Shown here piece after piece: positions 1 to 7,104 of a DNA stretch of 15,613 nucleotides (positions are counted from its first letter, which is position 1; each line of letters begins with the position of its first letter). The DNA is from Deltaproteobacteria bacterium. Its GTDB lineage: Bacteria; Desulfobacterota; DSM-4660; Desulfatiglandales; HGW-15. A program made the position numbers and the translations under genes. The stretch spans positions 1-15,613 of the forward strand of contig DAOVAK010000017.1 in assembly GCA_030671095.1 (NCBI GenBank). Direction: 5' to 3'. The notes below the pieces were generated by a model. That model had not been told where the DNA came from, searched no databases, and saw only the letters and a list, made by a program, of their open reading frames with translations.

Positions 1-1
1 A

Positions 2-313
2 GAATACAGGGTACTAGGCGGAAAGCATGTGGGTAAGAAAGGGATGAAGGGTCGTATTGTCAATCTTTCAAAGAAGGGCTGTTAGGTTGCCTTGACAGAA
101 CCTCTCGCCTTATTAGCTAATATGAAGATGAACCTGGGAGATGTAGATGAGGAGTTAGGGGCCAAGGACTTCTATGGAAAAGTAATTGAGCAATCTAGAA
201 AACAGGGAAATACCTACTTGGTTCGATTTTCAGCGGTCCCACCTGAGATTAGCGCTTATTTCCAGGCACTTCGGCAATACGCTGCCAAAGAAATGCCAGC
301 AGAAAAGATCTGA
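2..313 (+). pseudogene. PilZ-domain protein, 3' part, interrupted by an in-frame TAG
   Basis: One reading frame runs from the left edge to a TGA at 311-313 and reads as a PilZ domain, the fold that binds cyclic di-GMP in many bacteria. The frame is broken once, by TAG at 83-85. Before the stop is the typical segment GRIVNLSKKGC, containing the N-x-S-x-x-G motif (codons at 62-79). After it the domain continues without loss of frame: VALTEPLALLANMKMNLGD, then GKVIEQSR and YLVRFSAVPPEI, the usual strand and helix order of a PilZ C-terminal half. The upstream RxxxR part lies outside the window. A single base change of a TTG or similar codon explains the stop. The part after it could be restarted from TTG at 92, but that piece would lack the ligand motif. 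Alternatives are a sequencing error or UAG readthrough. The family call is confident; the functional state is not. Confidence 0.72.
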
Positions 314-679
314 TCGCCGTTTATTCCCAATGGTAAGTCGCTGCCCTTGCTACGGTCAGTCTTTGCCACAAATTGTGGTCTCCAAAAACAGGCCAATAGT
401 TTTGACTACTGCTTCTATGTGGCGTTCAGGGAACCCCGAAAAAGGCAACATTAGCATTTGTAAGCTTCTAGATTTCAGTGACGTTTTAGAGGCCGTTTTG
501 AGGCAAAAAATCTGTTTTTTCTTCTAAGTCCGATCCTCTGTGCTCTACCCCTCCCAAACCGTCTATTCTAAGTTAAAAGAACCCAATTCCATCTATTTTC
601 TCGGGCAATGTGCCGTACCCGATTCCTTTACTTGGAGAATTTCTAGGAGCTGATGGTTCATTTGGAGGTTAAAATTATT
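314..679. other. Gene-poor stretch with no clear feature
   Basis: No convincing intact gene lies between the PilZ remnant and the promoter of the next gene. A 113-codon open frame covers 186-527, but its first half is only the out-of-frame shadow of the PilZ segment and its second half matches nothing I recognise. Between about 335 and 435, two different frames show cysteine-containing pieces (RCPCYGQS in one, ATNCGL and FDYCFY in the other) that would join into something like a zinc ribbon if frameshifts were allowed. This may be decayed coding sequence, but the signal is weak. No terminator or RNA gene was seen. Confidence 0.4.
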
Positions 680-708
680 TTGACTAAAAGGACTCTCCTC
701 TATATTAT
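680..708 (+). promoter_or_regulatory. Sigma70-type promoter for the AI-2E family transporter gene
   Basis: TTGACT at 680-685 and TATTAT at 703-708 are separated by exactly 17 bp. Each hexamer differs from the consensus at one position. Transcription would start near 715, leaving a short leader before the ATG at 731 that contains AGGG at 717-720 as a modest ribosome binding site. The response regulator gene downstream may be cotranscribed. Confidence 0.72.
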
Positions 709-730
709 TTCCCATTAGGGAAATTAATAA

Positions 731-1792
731 ATGGAAAAAAGCTTTGTCTCAAAAGTCTTCCTTGTTGTCCTTATTGGTATGCTCATTTTGCTCTTACGGC
801 TCTTTTGGGCCTACATTTCCGCCATCATACTCGCCCTTCTTATAGCAAGCGCCTTCTATCCCCTTTACTCCCGCGTGAAAAAGCTACTTAAAGGTGAAGA
901 GCGTGGAGCCTCAATTCTTATGACCATTTTCATATTTCTCGTGCTGGTTATTCCGGTGGGAGGGTTTGTGGGGACCCTCTCCAATGAGGCCTTTGACTTT
1001 TATCGACGGAGCAAGGACGCTGTCTCTTTGCTGAAGATACAGCAAGTCCTTGAGGGTGACTCCATCTGGGCCCAACGCGTGAGGAGAGTGGGAGAGCTGA
1101 CAGGTATCGAGGTGAATCCCGAAACCCTTGAGGAGTTAGCCACAGCACTGGGTAAGAACGTGGGACTCTTCCTGTCTAAACAGCTGCGCGCCGTGGCATC
1201 CAACCTGCTCGACTTTCTGATCCATTTCTTCTTAATGATGTTGGTCGTCTATTACATCTTCAGAGATGGCGAGCGCCTCAAGGATTATATCTCCGAACTC
1301 CTCCCCTTCCCTATTGAACAACAGGAACTCGTGGTGAGCAAATTTCGTGAAATGGCCAGGGCCGTTATCGTTGGCAATGGACTAAACGGCATCATCCAGG
1401 GGATCATTGGAGGCTTTGGCTTTTTTTTCTTCGGGCTGGGATCCCCGTTTCTCTGGGGTACTCTCATCGGATTTATGGCCTTTTTACCCTTCATCGGGGC
1501 AACTATTGTCTATGTTCCGGCATTTATCATATTGATCCTTCAGGGTCAGACCGGAACAGCCATAGGCTTTCTGGTATATAATGGGGCCTACAGTATAATC
1601 ATGGAGTACCTCTTCAAGCCTCGAATGATCGGTAAGGGTATGCGTATGAACGCTCTTCTGGTTTTCATCGGCATACTCGGGGGCATAAAACTCTTTGGTA
1701 TCCTTGGTATTATTTACGGTCCGCTGATCATGACCATCTTCATCACACTGGCTGAGCTCTACAGGCTGGAATACAAAGAGGCAATGGTATAA
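731..1792 (+). CDS. AI-2E family transporter (PerM/YdiK-like membrane protein)
   Basis: This 353-residue polytopic inner-membrane protein has the layout of the AI-2E transporter family. A two-helix N-terminal hairpin (about residues 8-45) and a third helix (about 60-84) precede a soluble, helix-rich segment (about 88-155). A second membrane block runs from about 155 to the end. Family-typical pieces are YYIFRDGERL after the fourth helix, the PFIGATIVYVPA stretch, and the C-terminal GGIKLFGILGIIYGPLI. The length is usual for the family. Members have been tied to autoinducer-2 export, sodium/proton exchange or other efflux, so the substrate cannot be named from sequence. The ATG follows a strong predicted promoter by 22 bp with only a modest ribosome binding site. 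The next gene, a response regulator, starts 72 bp later on the same strand. Confidence 0.9.
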   Translation: MEKSFVSKVFLVVLIGMLILLLRLFWAYISAIILALLIASAFYPLYSRVKKLLKGEERGASILMTIFIFLVLVIPVGGFVGTLSNEAFDFYRRSKDAVSLLKIQQVLEGDSIWAQRVRRVGELTGIEVNPETLEELATALGKNVGLFLSKQLRAVASNLLDFLIHFFLMMLVVYYIFRDGERLKDYISELLPFPIEQQELVVSKFREMARAVIVGNGLNGIIQGIIGGFGFFFFGLGSPFLWGTLIGFMAFLPFIGATIVYVPAFIILILQGQTGTAIGFLVYNGAYSIIMEYLFKPRMIGKGMRMNALLVFIGILGGIKLFGILGIIYGPLIMTIFITLAELYRLEYKEAMV

Positions 1793-1864
1793 GGGGTGTT
1801 AAAACCATGCGTTCATGTTGTAATGCGAACTTGGGAGATTTGATGAATTAAAGGAGACGCCGAA

Positions 1865-2353
1865 ATGGAACCGGAAAAAATGCTCAAAGGGAAGAGAGTC
1901 CTCATCGTGGATGATGAGCCTGATGTTCTCGAACTGCTTACCGAACTCCTGGATATGTGTAAGGTGGACCCCGCATCTTCCTTCGAAGAGGCCAAAGAAC
2001 TTCTTGAGAACAATTACTATCACATTGCGGTCCTCGATATTATGGGTGTGCAGGGATACGAGCTGCTTGAAATTGCAAACGAGCGAGAAATCCCTGCCCT
2101 CATGCTCACGGCACATGCAATTTCCCAAGAGCATCTCAAGAAATCCATTCAGAAGGGGGCCTCTTTTTACGCGCCAAAAGACGAAATAAACAAAATCGCC
2201 ACCTTTTTGGCTGACGTGCTTGAGGCGAGAGAAAAGAAGAAAAACGTATGGGCCAAGTGGTATGAGCGGCTGAGTGGTTTCTGCGATAGGAGATTTGGGC
2301 CTAACTGGAAGGACCAGGATCCAGAATTCTGGGATTCTCTGATCAAGTATTAA
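1865..2353 (+). CDS. Single-receiver response regulator with a short conserved-looking tail
   Basis: This 162-residue protein consists of one receiver domain (about residues 10-120) and a tail of some 40 residues. All phosphorylation residues are present: acidic pair D16-D17, phospho-acceptor D58 in VLDIMG, T82 in MLTAHA and K105 in APKDE. No DNA-binding or enzymatic output domain follows. The tail is aromatic-rich and ends with RRFGPNWKDQDPEFWDSL, a pattern I associate with orphan receiver proteins of Desulfobacterota; that is recall, not a search. The ATG at 1865 is supported by AAGGAG at 1851-1856 with 8-nt spacing. No histidine kinase is in the window, so its partner is elsewhere. It follows the AI-2E family gene and may share its transcript. 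It probably acts by protein-protein interaction in a phosphorelay. Confidence 0.87.
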   Translation: MEPEKMLKGKRVLIVDDEPDVLELLTELLDMCKVDPASSFEEAKELLENNYYHIAVLDIMGVQGYELLEIANEREIPALMLTAHAISQEHLKKSIQKGASFYAPKDEINKIATFLADVLEAREKKKNVWAKWYERLSGFCDRRFGPNWKDQDPEFWDSLIKY

Positions 2354-2379
2354 TCACCAGATGCCGGATACCGGATTCT

Positions 2380-2519
2380 GCCTGCCCGCCGTTCCATCCT
2401 CCGTAGCCCCGCAAACGGGATCTCCGCTTCGCTCCGACTGACTACTGCGGAGGATGGAGAGGACGGGCGGCTTCGCCTTCCCCGACCCGGAACGGGGCGG
2501 GGCAGGCGAGGCGGGCGGG
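2380..2519. repeat. GC-rich palindromic repeat, long copy (140 bp)
   Basis: The element starts with GCCTGCCCGCC (2380-2390) and ends with AGGCGAGGCGGGCGGG (2504-2519); the ends are imperfect inverted repeats (CCTGCCCGCC against GGCGGGCGGG). Inside, 2391-2406 (GTTCCATCCTCCGTAG) is complementary with small gaps to 2442-2460 (CTACTGCGGAGGATGGAGA), so the left half folds into a long hairpin. Both terminal sequences recur exactly at 9979-10016. It is much richer in G and C than its surroundings and fills most of the gap before fbp. It looks like a non-autonomous MITE- or REP-like dispersed element; no encoded protein was seen. Confidence 0.7.
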
Positions 2520-2540
2520 GATGCCAGATGATAGATTTAA

Positions 2541-2545
2541 GGAGG
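2541..2545 (+). promoter_or_regulatory. Ribosome binding site that fixes the fbp start
   Basis: GGAGG at 2541-2545 lies only 1 nt before an ATG at 2547 but 7 nt before a second in-frame ATG at 2553. The spacing therefore favours 2553. Confidence 0.75.
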
Positions 2546-2552
2546 GATGGAA

Positions 2553-3584
2553 ATGGTTACCAGAGGCGTGGGCATTACCGTAACGCAACACCTTCTTAAC
2601 GAACAGCGTCAAAATCCGGAGGCCACCGGAGCCTTCACTCACCTTCTCAACGAATTAATTGTTGCCGCCAAAGTCCTATCTCGGGAGGTAAACAAAGCGG
2701 GTCTCGTGGACATTCTTGGGTACACGGGTGATATCAATGTGCAGCAAGAGAGGGTCCAGAAGCTGGACATTTTTGCCAATCGAGTGATCATAGAGAGGAT
2801 GCAGCATATCGGCCAATTGTGTTGCATGGGTTCAGAGGAGATAGCCGAGCTGATCGATATACCCCCGCAATATCCAAAGGGAAATTACATCCTCCTCTTT
2901 GACCCCCTGGACGGTTCTTCCAATATTGATGTGAACGTGAGTATTGGCACCATATTCGGTATTTATAAAACAGAGAGCGATGAAACGGACGTGGACTTTC
3001 TCCTCAGTCACGCCCTCCAGCCCGGGATCAAACAGGTGGCTGCAGGCTATTTCGTTTACGGCTCAAGCACCATTCTGGTCTACACCACGGGGAACGGGGT
3101 CCATGGCTTCACCCTGTATCCGAGCGTGGGGGAATTTCTCCTCTCCCATGAGAGTATCCGCATCCCTGAAAAAGGAAAGACATATAGCGTCAATGAGGGG
3201 AATTACCAATACTGGGATGATAAGACAAGGGCCTGTGTGGATTATTTCAAGACCAAAGACAAGGACACGGGACGCCCCTATACCTCGCGCTATGTGGGAA
3301 GCCTGGTCGCGGACTTCCACCGTAACCTCCTAAAAGGGGGCATTTTCATGTATCCGGCTGATCTCAAAGACCCCAAGAAACCAAGAGGCAAGTTGAGGCT
3401 GATGGTCGAATGCAATCCTCTGGCCATGGTGGTAAAGGAAGCGGGTGGGTATGCCAGTGATGGGCATGGGCCTATCCTCGAAATACAACCCACCGATTTA
3501 CACCAAAGGGTGCCCCTGTATATCGGAAGCAAGCAGGATGTGGAGACAGCGGAGGCGTTTATCAGCGGTCGCGGGAGTGGGTAG
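2553..3584 (+). CDS. fbp: Class I fructose-1,6-bisphosphatase
   Basis: This 343-residue cytosolic enzyme removes the 1-phosphate of fructose 1,6-bisphosphate in gluconeogenesis. Class I signatures run in order: GDINVQQE (59-66), the metal-binding glutamates of GSEE (E95-E96), FDPLDGSSNIDVNVSIG (116-132) with D117, D120 and the GSS phosphate loop, RYVGSLVADFHRNL, and the C-terminal ECNPLAMVVKEAGG. Length and order are normal for the bacterial and plant-type class I enzyme. The start at 2553 is chosen because GGAGG at 2541-2545 is too close to the in-frame ATG at 2547. The gene is separated from the response regulator by the 140-bp repeat and converges with the HgdB-like gene, with only 13 nt between the two stop codons. 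Class I enzymes are the type inhibited by fructose 2,6-bisphosphate in eukaryotes, which matters because of the gene at 8549-9763. Confidence 0.96.
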   Translation: MVTRGVGITVTQHLLNEQRQNPEATGAFTHLLNELIVAAKVLSREVNKAGLVDILGYTGDINVQQERVQKLDIFANRVIIERMQHIGQLCCMGSEEIAELIDIPPQYPKGNYILLFDPLDGSSNIDVNVSIGTIFGIYKTESDETDVDFLLSHALQPGIKQVAAGYFVYGSSTILVYTTGNGVHGFTLYPSVGEFLLSHESIRIPEKGKTYSVNEGNYQYWDDKTRACVDYFKTKDKDTGRPYTSRYVGSLVADFHRNLLKGGIFMYPADLKDPKKPRGKLRLMVECNPLAMVVKEAGGYASDGHGPILEIQPTDLHQRVPLYIGSKQDVETAEAFISGRGSG

Positions 3585-3597
3585 TCAAATCAACAAT

Positions 3598-4608
3598 TTA
3601 ACCCCTTCCCTTGTCCGTTAGCATCTCAATAAACGTCTCTATGCGGATAGCTGTCCGGCTATCTATTCCGCCAGGACGATCCCCCTCAAGAGTGAGGATG
3701 GGAACAGAGATGCTTTCCCTCAATATGATGTCATATATCTGTCTAAAACAGAATGTCTGCGTGTAATGGATCAATCCGTCTAAGTTTCTCTCCGTGCAAG
3801 CCCTTTTGATATCCTCAATTCTACCCTTCATGTCGTAAGGATATGTGTAGCGAAGATACTGTTCTACGATATCCTCATCTTCATATGGCATGCTGAATTG
3901 CCTCTGGATCTCATTAAAAACAACCCTGCCCCCAAGGGATTCGATACGATCGTAGAAGTCATTGAATATGGGGGGGACACCCAAGAATCCGAGCCTTACC
4001 TCCTCTTTTTTTCCCTTCCTATGTTCAACGCTTACGAGAAACTCATCCAACTCCCGTTCAAATTGGTCAGGATCTGACTTGAAATCCGAGCTACTCACCA
4101 AGAACAGGTGATTCTCAAAACCGCTGACCACATTCTCCTGAAAGGTGAGTCTATCCAGTTCTATCAGTTTTTTTCGGATCCGATCCAGCCTCCTCTTTGC
4201 CGCGCGGATATCAGACCAAGTAGCGGAAAGGGCGCGCCTCAACTTCTCCATCTGGGCCATCAAGAGATCCCTGTCCTGACCTGGGGGATAATTAAAGGGG
4301 ATGATCTCCACGCCTCTTCGGGTGAGAACTTCAGCCAGGGCGACCGTATTGCTACAGTCCCCTCCGGTTACTGCGATGACCCTCTTCACGTTATGGTTTA
4401 TAACCGTGGAGTAGATCCCTTTTATCCATGCACAGATGTTGGGGGCAAATCCAGCTGATTCAGCCTGAGTGATGAGTTTCCCGGGTCTGTCTGAACTGAC
4501 AAAGACATTATTCAAATCCACCGGTTTCAGGCCAGCGGCAAAAACAATTTCAACCGGGATGGTGGAAGTGAGACCAATAACGGATGAAGGCTTCGTTTGC
4601 TGGGCCAA
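3598..4608 (-). CDS. 2-hydroxyacyl-CoA dehydratase D-component family protein (HgdB/FldC/BcrB-like)
   Basis: This 336-residue protein belongs to the HGD-D family, whose members form [4Fe-4S] subunits of 2-hydroxyacyl-CoA dehydratases and benzoyl-CoA reductases. Visible marks are IGLTSTIPVEIVFAAGLKP near the N-terminus, C59 in APNICAW, C85 in TGGDCSN, a central helical linker (about 115-160), the C-terminal HYTQTFCFRQ with C287, and the closing EGDRPGG followed by RIETFIEML. C59, C85 and C287 are the likely cluster ligands; C271 is the only other cysteine. The start is TTG at 4606-4608, backed by GGAGG at 4618-4622 with 9-nt spacing; no ATG or GTG lies between it and the upstream in-frame stop. 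It is the last gene of a coupled set with the phosphoesterase and the radical SAM protein. Neither a second dehydratase subunit nor the ATP-dependent activator is nearby, so substrate and even dehydratase activity are open. Confidence 0.88.
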   Translation of the reverse strand: MAQQTKPSSVIGLTSTIPVEIVFAAGLKPVDLNNVFVSSDRPGKLITQAESAGFAPNICAWIKGIYSTVINHNVKRVIAVTGGDCSNTVALAEVLTRRGVEIIPFNYPPGQDRDLLMAQMEKLRRALSATWSDIRAAKRRLDRIRKKLIELDRLTFQENVVSGFENHLFLVSSSDFKSDPDQFERELDEFLVSVEHRKGKKEEVRLGFLGVPPIFNDFYDRIESLGGRVVFNEIQRQFSMPYEDEDIVEQYLRYTYPYDMKGRIEDIKRACTERNLDGLIHYTQTFCFRQIYDIILRESISVPILTLEGDRPGGIDSRTAIRIETFIEMLTDKGRG

Positions 4609-4612
4609 ATAC

Positions 4613-5260
4613 TTAGGCCTCCACTGAATAGAATTTCATGCGAGGGATCTCAAGACAGGTCAATTTGTTCCCGTAGACGGCCCCTGTATCCAGGCCTATC
4701 TTATTATCCATCACCAGGGGTTCAGCTAAAGGCGTATGGCCAAATATGACCTTCTTTCCAAAGTCATAATCGGAAAAGATGAATGGCTCTCGAATCCATA
4801 TGAGGTCCTCGGTGGCCTGTTTCTCAACCTCCACACCGGGTCTGAAACCCGCATGAACCACATAATACTCATCAAGCTCAATGTATAAGAAAAGGCTTTC
4901 GAAAAAGGCCACATGTTCCGGAGGAATGAGAGCCTCCTTCTCCCCCTTTTCCTCCACCTGGTAGCTTTCTAACGTGGTTATTCCCCCATTGAGAAGCAAC
5001 AGCCTTGGGTCTCCACTATTCAAGAAATCCAGCAAAATATTCTCATGGTTCCCCATGAGACATTGAACGAGGGGAGAGGAATTTGAAATCTCAATAATAT
5101 AATCGACCACACCCTTGGAATCCACTCCCCGATCTATGTAGTCTCCAAGGAAGATCAGTCCGTCTTCCTCAGGTCGCCAGTCGATCTTGTCCATCATCCG
5201 CTTCAGCGGATCCAGGCAGCCATGTATATCGCCAACGATGAATAACCTTTCGCTTTCCAT
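4613..5260 (-). CDS. PPP-family metallophosphoesterase (Ser/Thr phosphatase or Ap4A hydrolase-like)
   Basis: This cytosolic phosphoesterase of about 215 residues carries the full PPP signature: GDIHG (10-14), GDYIDRG (39-45), GNHE (70-73), then HAGF and GHTPL in the C-terminal half. These residues bind two metal ions. Relatives include bacterial PrpE/PphA-type protein phosphatases and symmetrical Ap4A hydrolases, and the sequence alone does not decide between them. The stop codon of the upstream radical SAM gene overlaps the start: TGA at 5260-5262 shares one base with the ATG at 5258-5260, and an in-frame GTG at 5261-5263 is an alternative start one codon earlier. No good Shine-Dalgarno sequence precedes either, which fits translational coupling. 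Its last codons contain the ribosome binding site of the HgdB-like gene. Confidence 0.88.
   Translation of the reverse strand: MESERLFIVGDIHGCLDPLKRMMDKIDWRPEEDGLIFLGDYIDRGVDSKGVVDYIIEISNSSPLVQCLMGNHENILLDFLNSGDPRLLLLNGGITTLESYQVEEKGEKEALIPPEHVAFFESLFLYIELDEYYVVHAGFRPGVEVEKQATEDLIWIREPFIFSDYDFGKKVIFGHTPLAEPLVMDNKIGLDTGAVYGNKLTCLEIPRMKFYSVEA
4618..4622 (-). promoter_or_regulatory. Ribosome binding site for the TTG-started HgdB-like gene
   Basis: On the minus strand GGAGG lies 9 nt before TTG (4606-4608) and inside the last codons of the phosphoesterase gene. It supports the TTG start and suggests coupled translation. Confidence 0.75.
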
Positions 5261-6192
5261 CACAGTCCAAAAACCAGCCGAATTCGGTCCCTGGGGTCGA
5301 GTCGCGTCAGACCCGCTTTCCGCGCTGTATCCGTGGCATCTCTGAACTCCTGAGATGACAAGCGGCGATTGATATGTTCATCCTTATGAGCTTCTCCGCA
5401 GGGCCTGTATTGGTCCATAACATTCACATAGGTGTCGGGAGAGATCTCTTTGACCAGAAATTCAAATACCTTCTCAGAACCGGCAATATTGTCTGGCATG
5501 ACCAGGTGTCTCACCAGCAACCCCCTAAGTGCCAGCCCTCGATCATCTATGATCAGGTCTCCCACCTGCCGGTGCATCTCCTTGAGGGCCGCCATGGCGA
5601 CTTCCGGATAATCAGGGGCCTCGCAATACCTCTCTGCCCATTTTCCATCCCAGAACTTAAAATCGGGCATATAAATATCAAAAATGCCGTCCAAGAGCTC
5701 CAGCGTTTCCACCTTGTCGTAGCCGCCGGAATTATAAACAAGGGGTATTTTCAGACCTTGCTCTACGGCGAGTATCAAGGCTTCGAGCAACTGTGGAACC
5801 ACATGGGTGGGTGTCACAAAGTTGATATTGTGGCAGCCCCTCTCCGAGAGTTGAAGCATCATGGCTGCCATGTGCTCAGGCTCAACCTCTACGCCCTCTT
5901 TCAGGTGGCTGATATCGTAGTTTTGGCAAAAACTGCAGAGTAGATTGCATGAACTGACAAAGATGGTCCCAGACCCATAACTTCCCACGAGGGGCGATTC
6001 TTCACCAAAATGGGCGTTATAACTTGCAACTCGAGCCTTCCTCCCCGTTTCGCAGTAACCCAGCTCTCCCTCCAGGCGGTTCACCTCGCATTCGCGTGGA
6101 CAGAGGCTGCACGACGCCATAAGGTCAATTGCCTTTTCGATACGGCTCGAAAGCTCCCCTTCCCCAAACAACTTTAAATAGGACGGCTCCAT
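5260..6192 (-). CDS. PflX-like radical SAM protein (COG1313 type)
   Basis: This 310-residue protein resembles the uncharacterised PflX group of pyruvate formate-lyase activase homologues. The radical SAM motif is C82-N-L-L-C86-S-F-C89, followed by QNYDIS. Before it lies a second cysteine group, C28, C31, C35 and C47 (CSLCPREC, then GYC), typical of this group and able to hold another cluster or a metal. NFVTPTHVVPQLLEA, PLVYNSGGYDKVETLELLDG and DIYMPDFKFWD are family-typical strands of the partial TIM barrel. A glycyl radical partner is not visible in the window. It heads a three-gene set and overlaps the phosphoesterase start. The ATG at 6190-6192 has only a weak upstream GAGAGG at 12-nt spacing. 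Radical SAM membership is firm; the target is unknown. Confidence 0.9.
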   Translation of the reverse strand: MEPSYLKLFGEGELSSRIEKAIDLMASCSLCPRECEVNRLEGELGYCETGRKARVASYNAHFGEESPLVGSYGSGTIFVSSCNLLCSFCQNYDISHLKEGVEVEPEHMAAMMLQLSERGCHNINFVTPTHVVPQLLEALILAVEQGLKIPLVYNSGGYDKVETLELLDGIFDIYMPDFKFWDGKWAERYCEAPDYPEVAMAALKEMHRQVGDLIIDDRGLALRGLLVRHLVMPDNIAGSEKVFEFLVKEISPDTYVNVMDQYRPCGEAHKDEHINRRLSSQEFRDATDTARKAGLTRLDPRDRIRLVFGL

Positions 6193-6281
6193 GCTGGTGT
6201 AAACCTCTCAGGAGAGTGGGGTGTAGGCCCAAATGCGTGTTTCACCATGGATTTCCATGTATTGGTCGGCCTGGTGTGCCT

Positions 6282-6989
6282 TTAATCCCGACTCTGGCCA
6301 AAAATCCTGAGCAGCATCAAAAAGAGGTTGATGAAGTCAAGATACAAGGAGAGTGCACCCAAGATGGCGCCTTTTCTGATCACGGCCCCGTCGATGCCAG
6401 CAGGCTGAGCCAGTGCCATATTTTTTATTTTCTGCGTATCGTAGGCCGTCAGTCCCACAAAGACAAAGACCCCAATATAGCTTACAATCATGCTCATGGC
6501 ACTGCTCCGAACAAACCAATTAGCCACTGAGGCGATAATGATCCCGATCAGGCCCATGAAGAGAAACCCGCCTAGAGATGTGAGATCTCTCTTGGTGATC
6601 CAGCCATATATGCTGCATGCCAGAAAGGTCCCTGCACAGATAAAAAAGGTGCTGAAAATGGATGCGCTAGTATAGGCTTGAAAAATGAACGAGAAGAGCA
6701 CGCCGTTCAGTGTCGAATAAACCACAAAGAGCGCAGTGGCTGTGCCTGCGCTCATCCTGTTCACCATACCGGCTATGGCGAAGACCAGAGCCAGTTGAGC
6801 TATTATGAGGCCAAAAAAGATAAGACTGTTACTGAAAACGAACCGTAATATGGTCTCATTGGTGGAAACGTAGAAGGCCACAAAACCGGTCAGTGCAAGC
6901 CCGATACACATCCAGTTGTAGACACTTCGAACATAATCATTGACCAGGACCTCTGCCGTTGGCTTGGGTACGGAAATCGGTTCTGCCAT
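6282..6989 (-). CDS. Bax inhibitor-1/YccA family membrane protein
   Basis: This 235-residue protein has about seven membrane helices, starting near residue 25, and a short polar N-terminus. The family signature is clear in SYIGVFVFVGLTAYDTQKIK (about 170-189) and in the last helix LYLDFINLFLMLLRIFG. D184 in AYDTQ and D218 in LYLDF are plausible equivalents of the aspartates that form the pH-sensing pair in the calcium-leak channel YetJ; that assignment is inference. Bacterial members are linked to calcium leak and membrane-protein quality control. The ATG is preceded by GAGGAG (6997-7002) at 7-nt spacing and by a near-consensus promoter, so the gene has its own transcription start. The radical SAM operon begins 89 bp downstream and might be read through from here. 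Confidence 0.93.
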   Translation of the reverse strand: MAEPISVPKPTAEVLVNDYVRSVYNWMCIGLALTGFVAFYVSTNETILRFVFSNSLIFFGLIIAQLALVFAIAGMVNRMSAGTATALFVVYSTLNGVLFSFIFQAYTSASIFSTFFICAGTFLACSIYGWITKRDLTSLGGFLFMGLIGIIIASVANWFVRSSAMSMIVSYIGVFVFVGLTAYDTQKIKNMALAQPAGIDGAVIRKGAILGALSLYLDFINLFLMLLRIFGQSRD

Positions 6990-7035
6990 CTAAAATCTCC
7001 TCAGCTTTATTCTGCTGTTTTTTCTACACCTGTTT

Positions 7036-7063
7036 ATTATAGTTTCTCAGGTAAAATCTTCAA
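7036..7063 (-). promoter_or_regulatory. Sigma70-type promoter for the Bax inhibitor-1 family gene
   Basis: On the minus strand TTGAAG (7058-7063) and a perfect TATAAT (7036-7041) are 16 bp apart. Transcription should begin near 7028, giving a leader of about 40 nt that carries the GAGGAG ribosome binding site. Confidence 0.75.
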
Positions 7064-7104
7064 GTCGTAACTGTGACCAGGTAATGAGCCCCTGAGAGGA
7101 CCGC

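Noticed and set aside
731..1792. Quorum-sensing system based on the AI-2E family gene
   Set aside because: The family name is historical, members transport various substrates, and no luxS, lsr or receptor gene is present.
2547..2549. ATG at 2547 as the fbp start
   Set aside because: It is only 1 nt from GGAGG; the next in-frame ATG at 2553 has proper spacing.
2442..2642. A 66-codon minus-strand frame across the 140-bp repeat
   Set aside because: It is Pro/Arg/Gly-rich translation of the GC-rich palindrome and runs into fbp; no ribosome binding site.
5374..5943. A 189-codon open frame on the + strand
   Set aside because: It is antisense to the radical SAM gene, whose cysteine motifs are unmistakable; the frame shows no family features.
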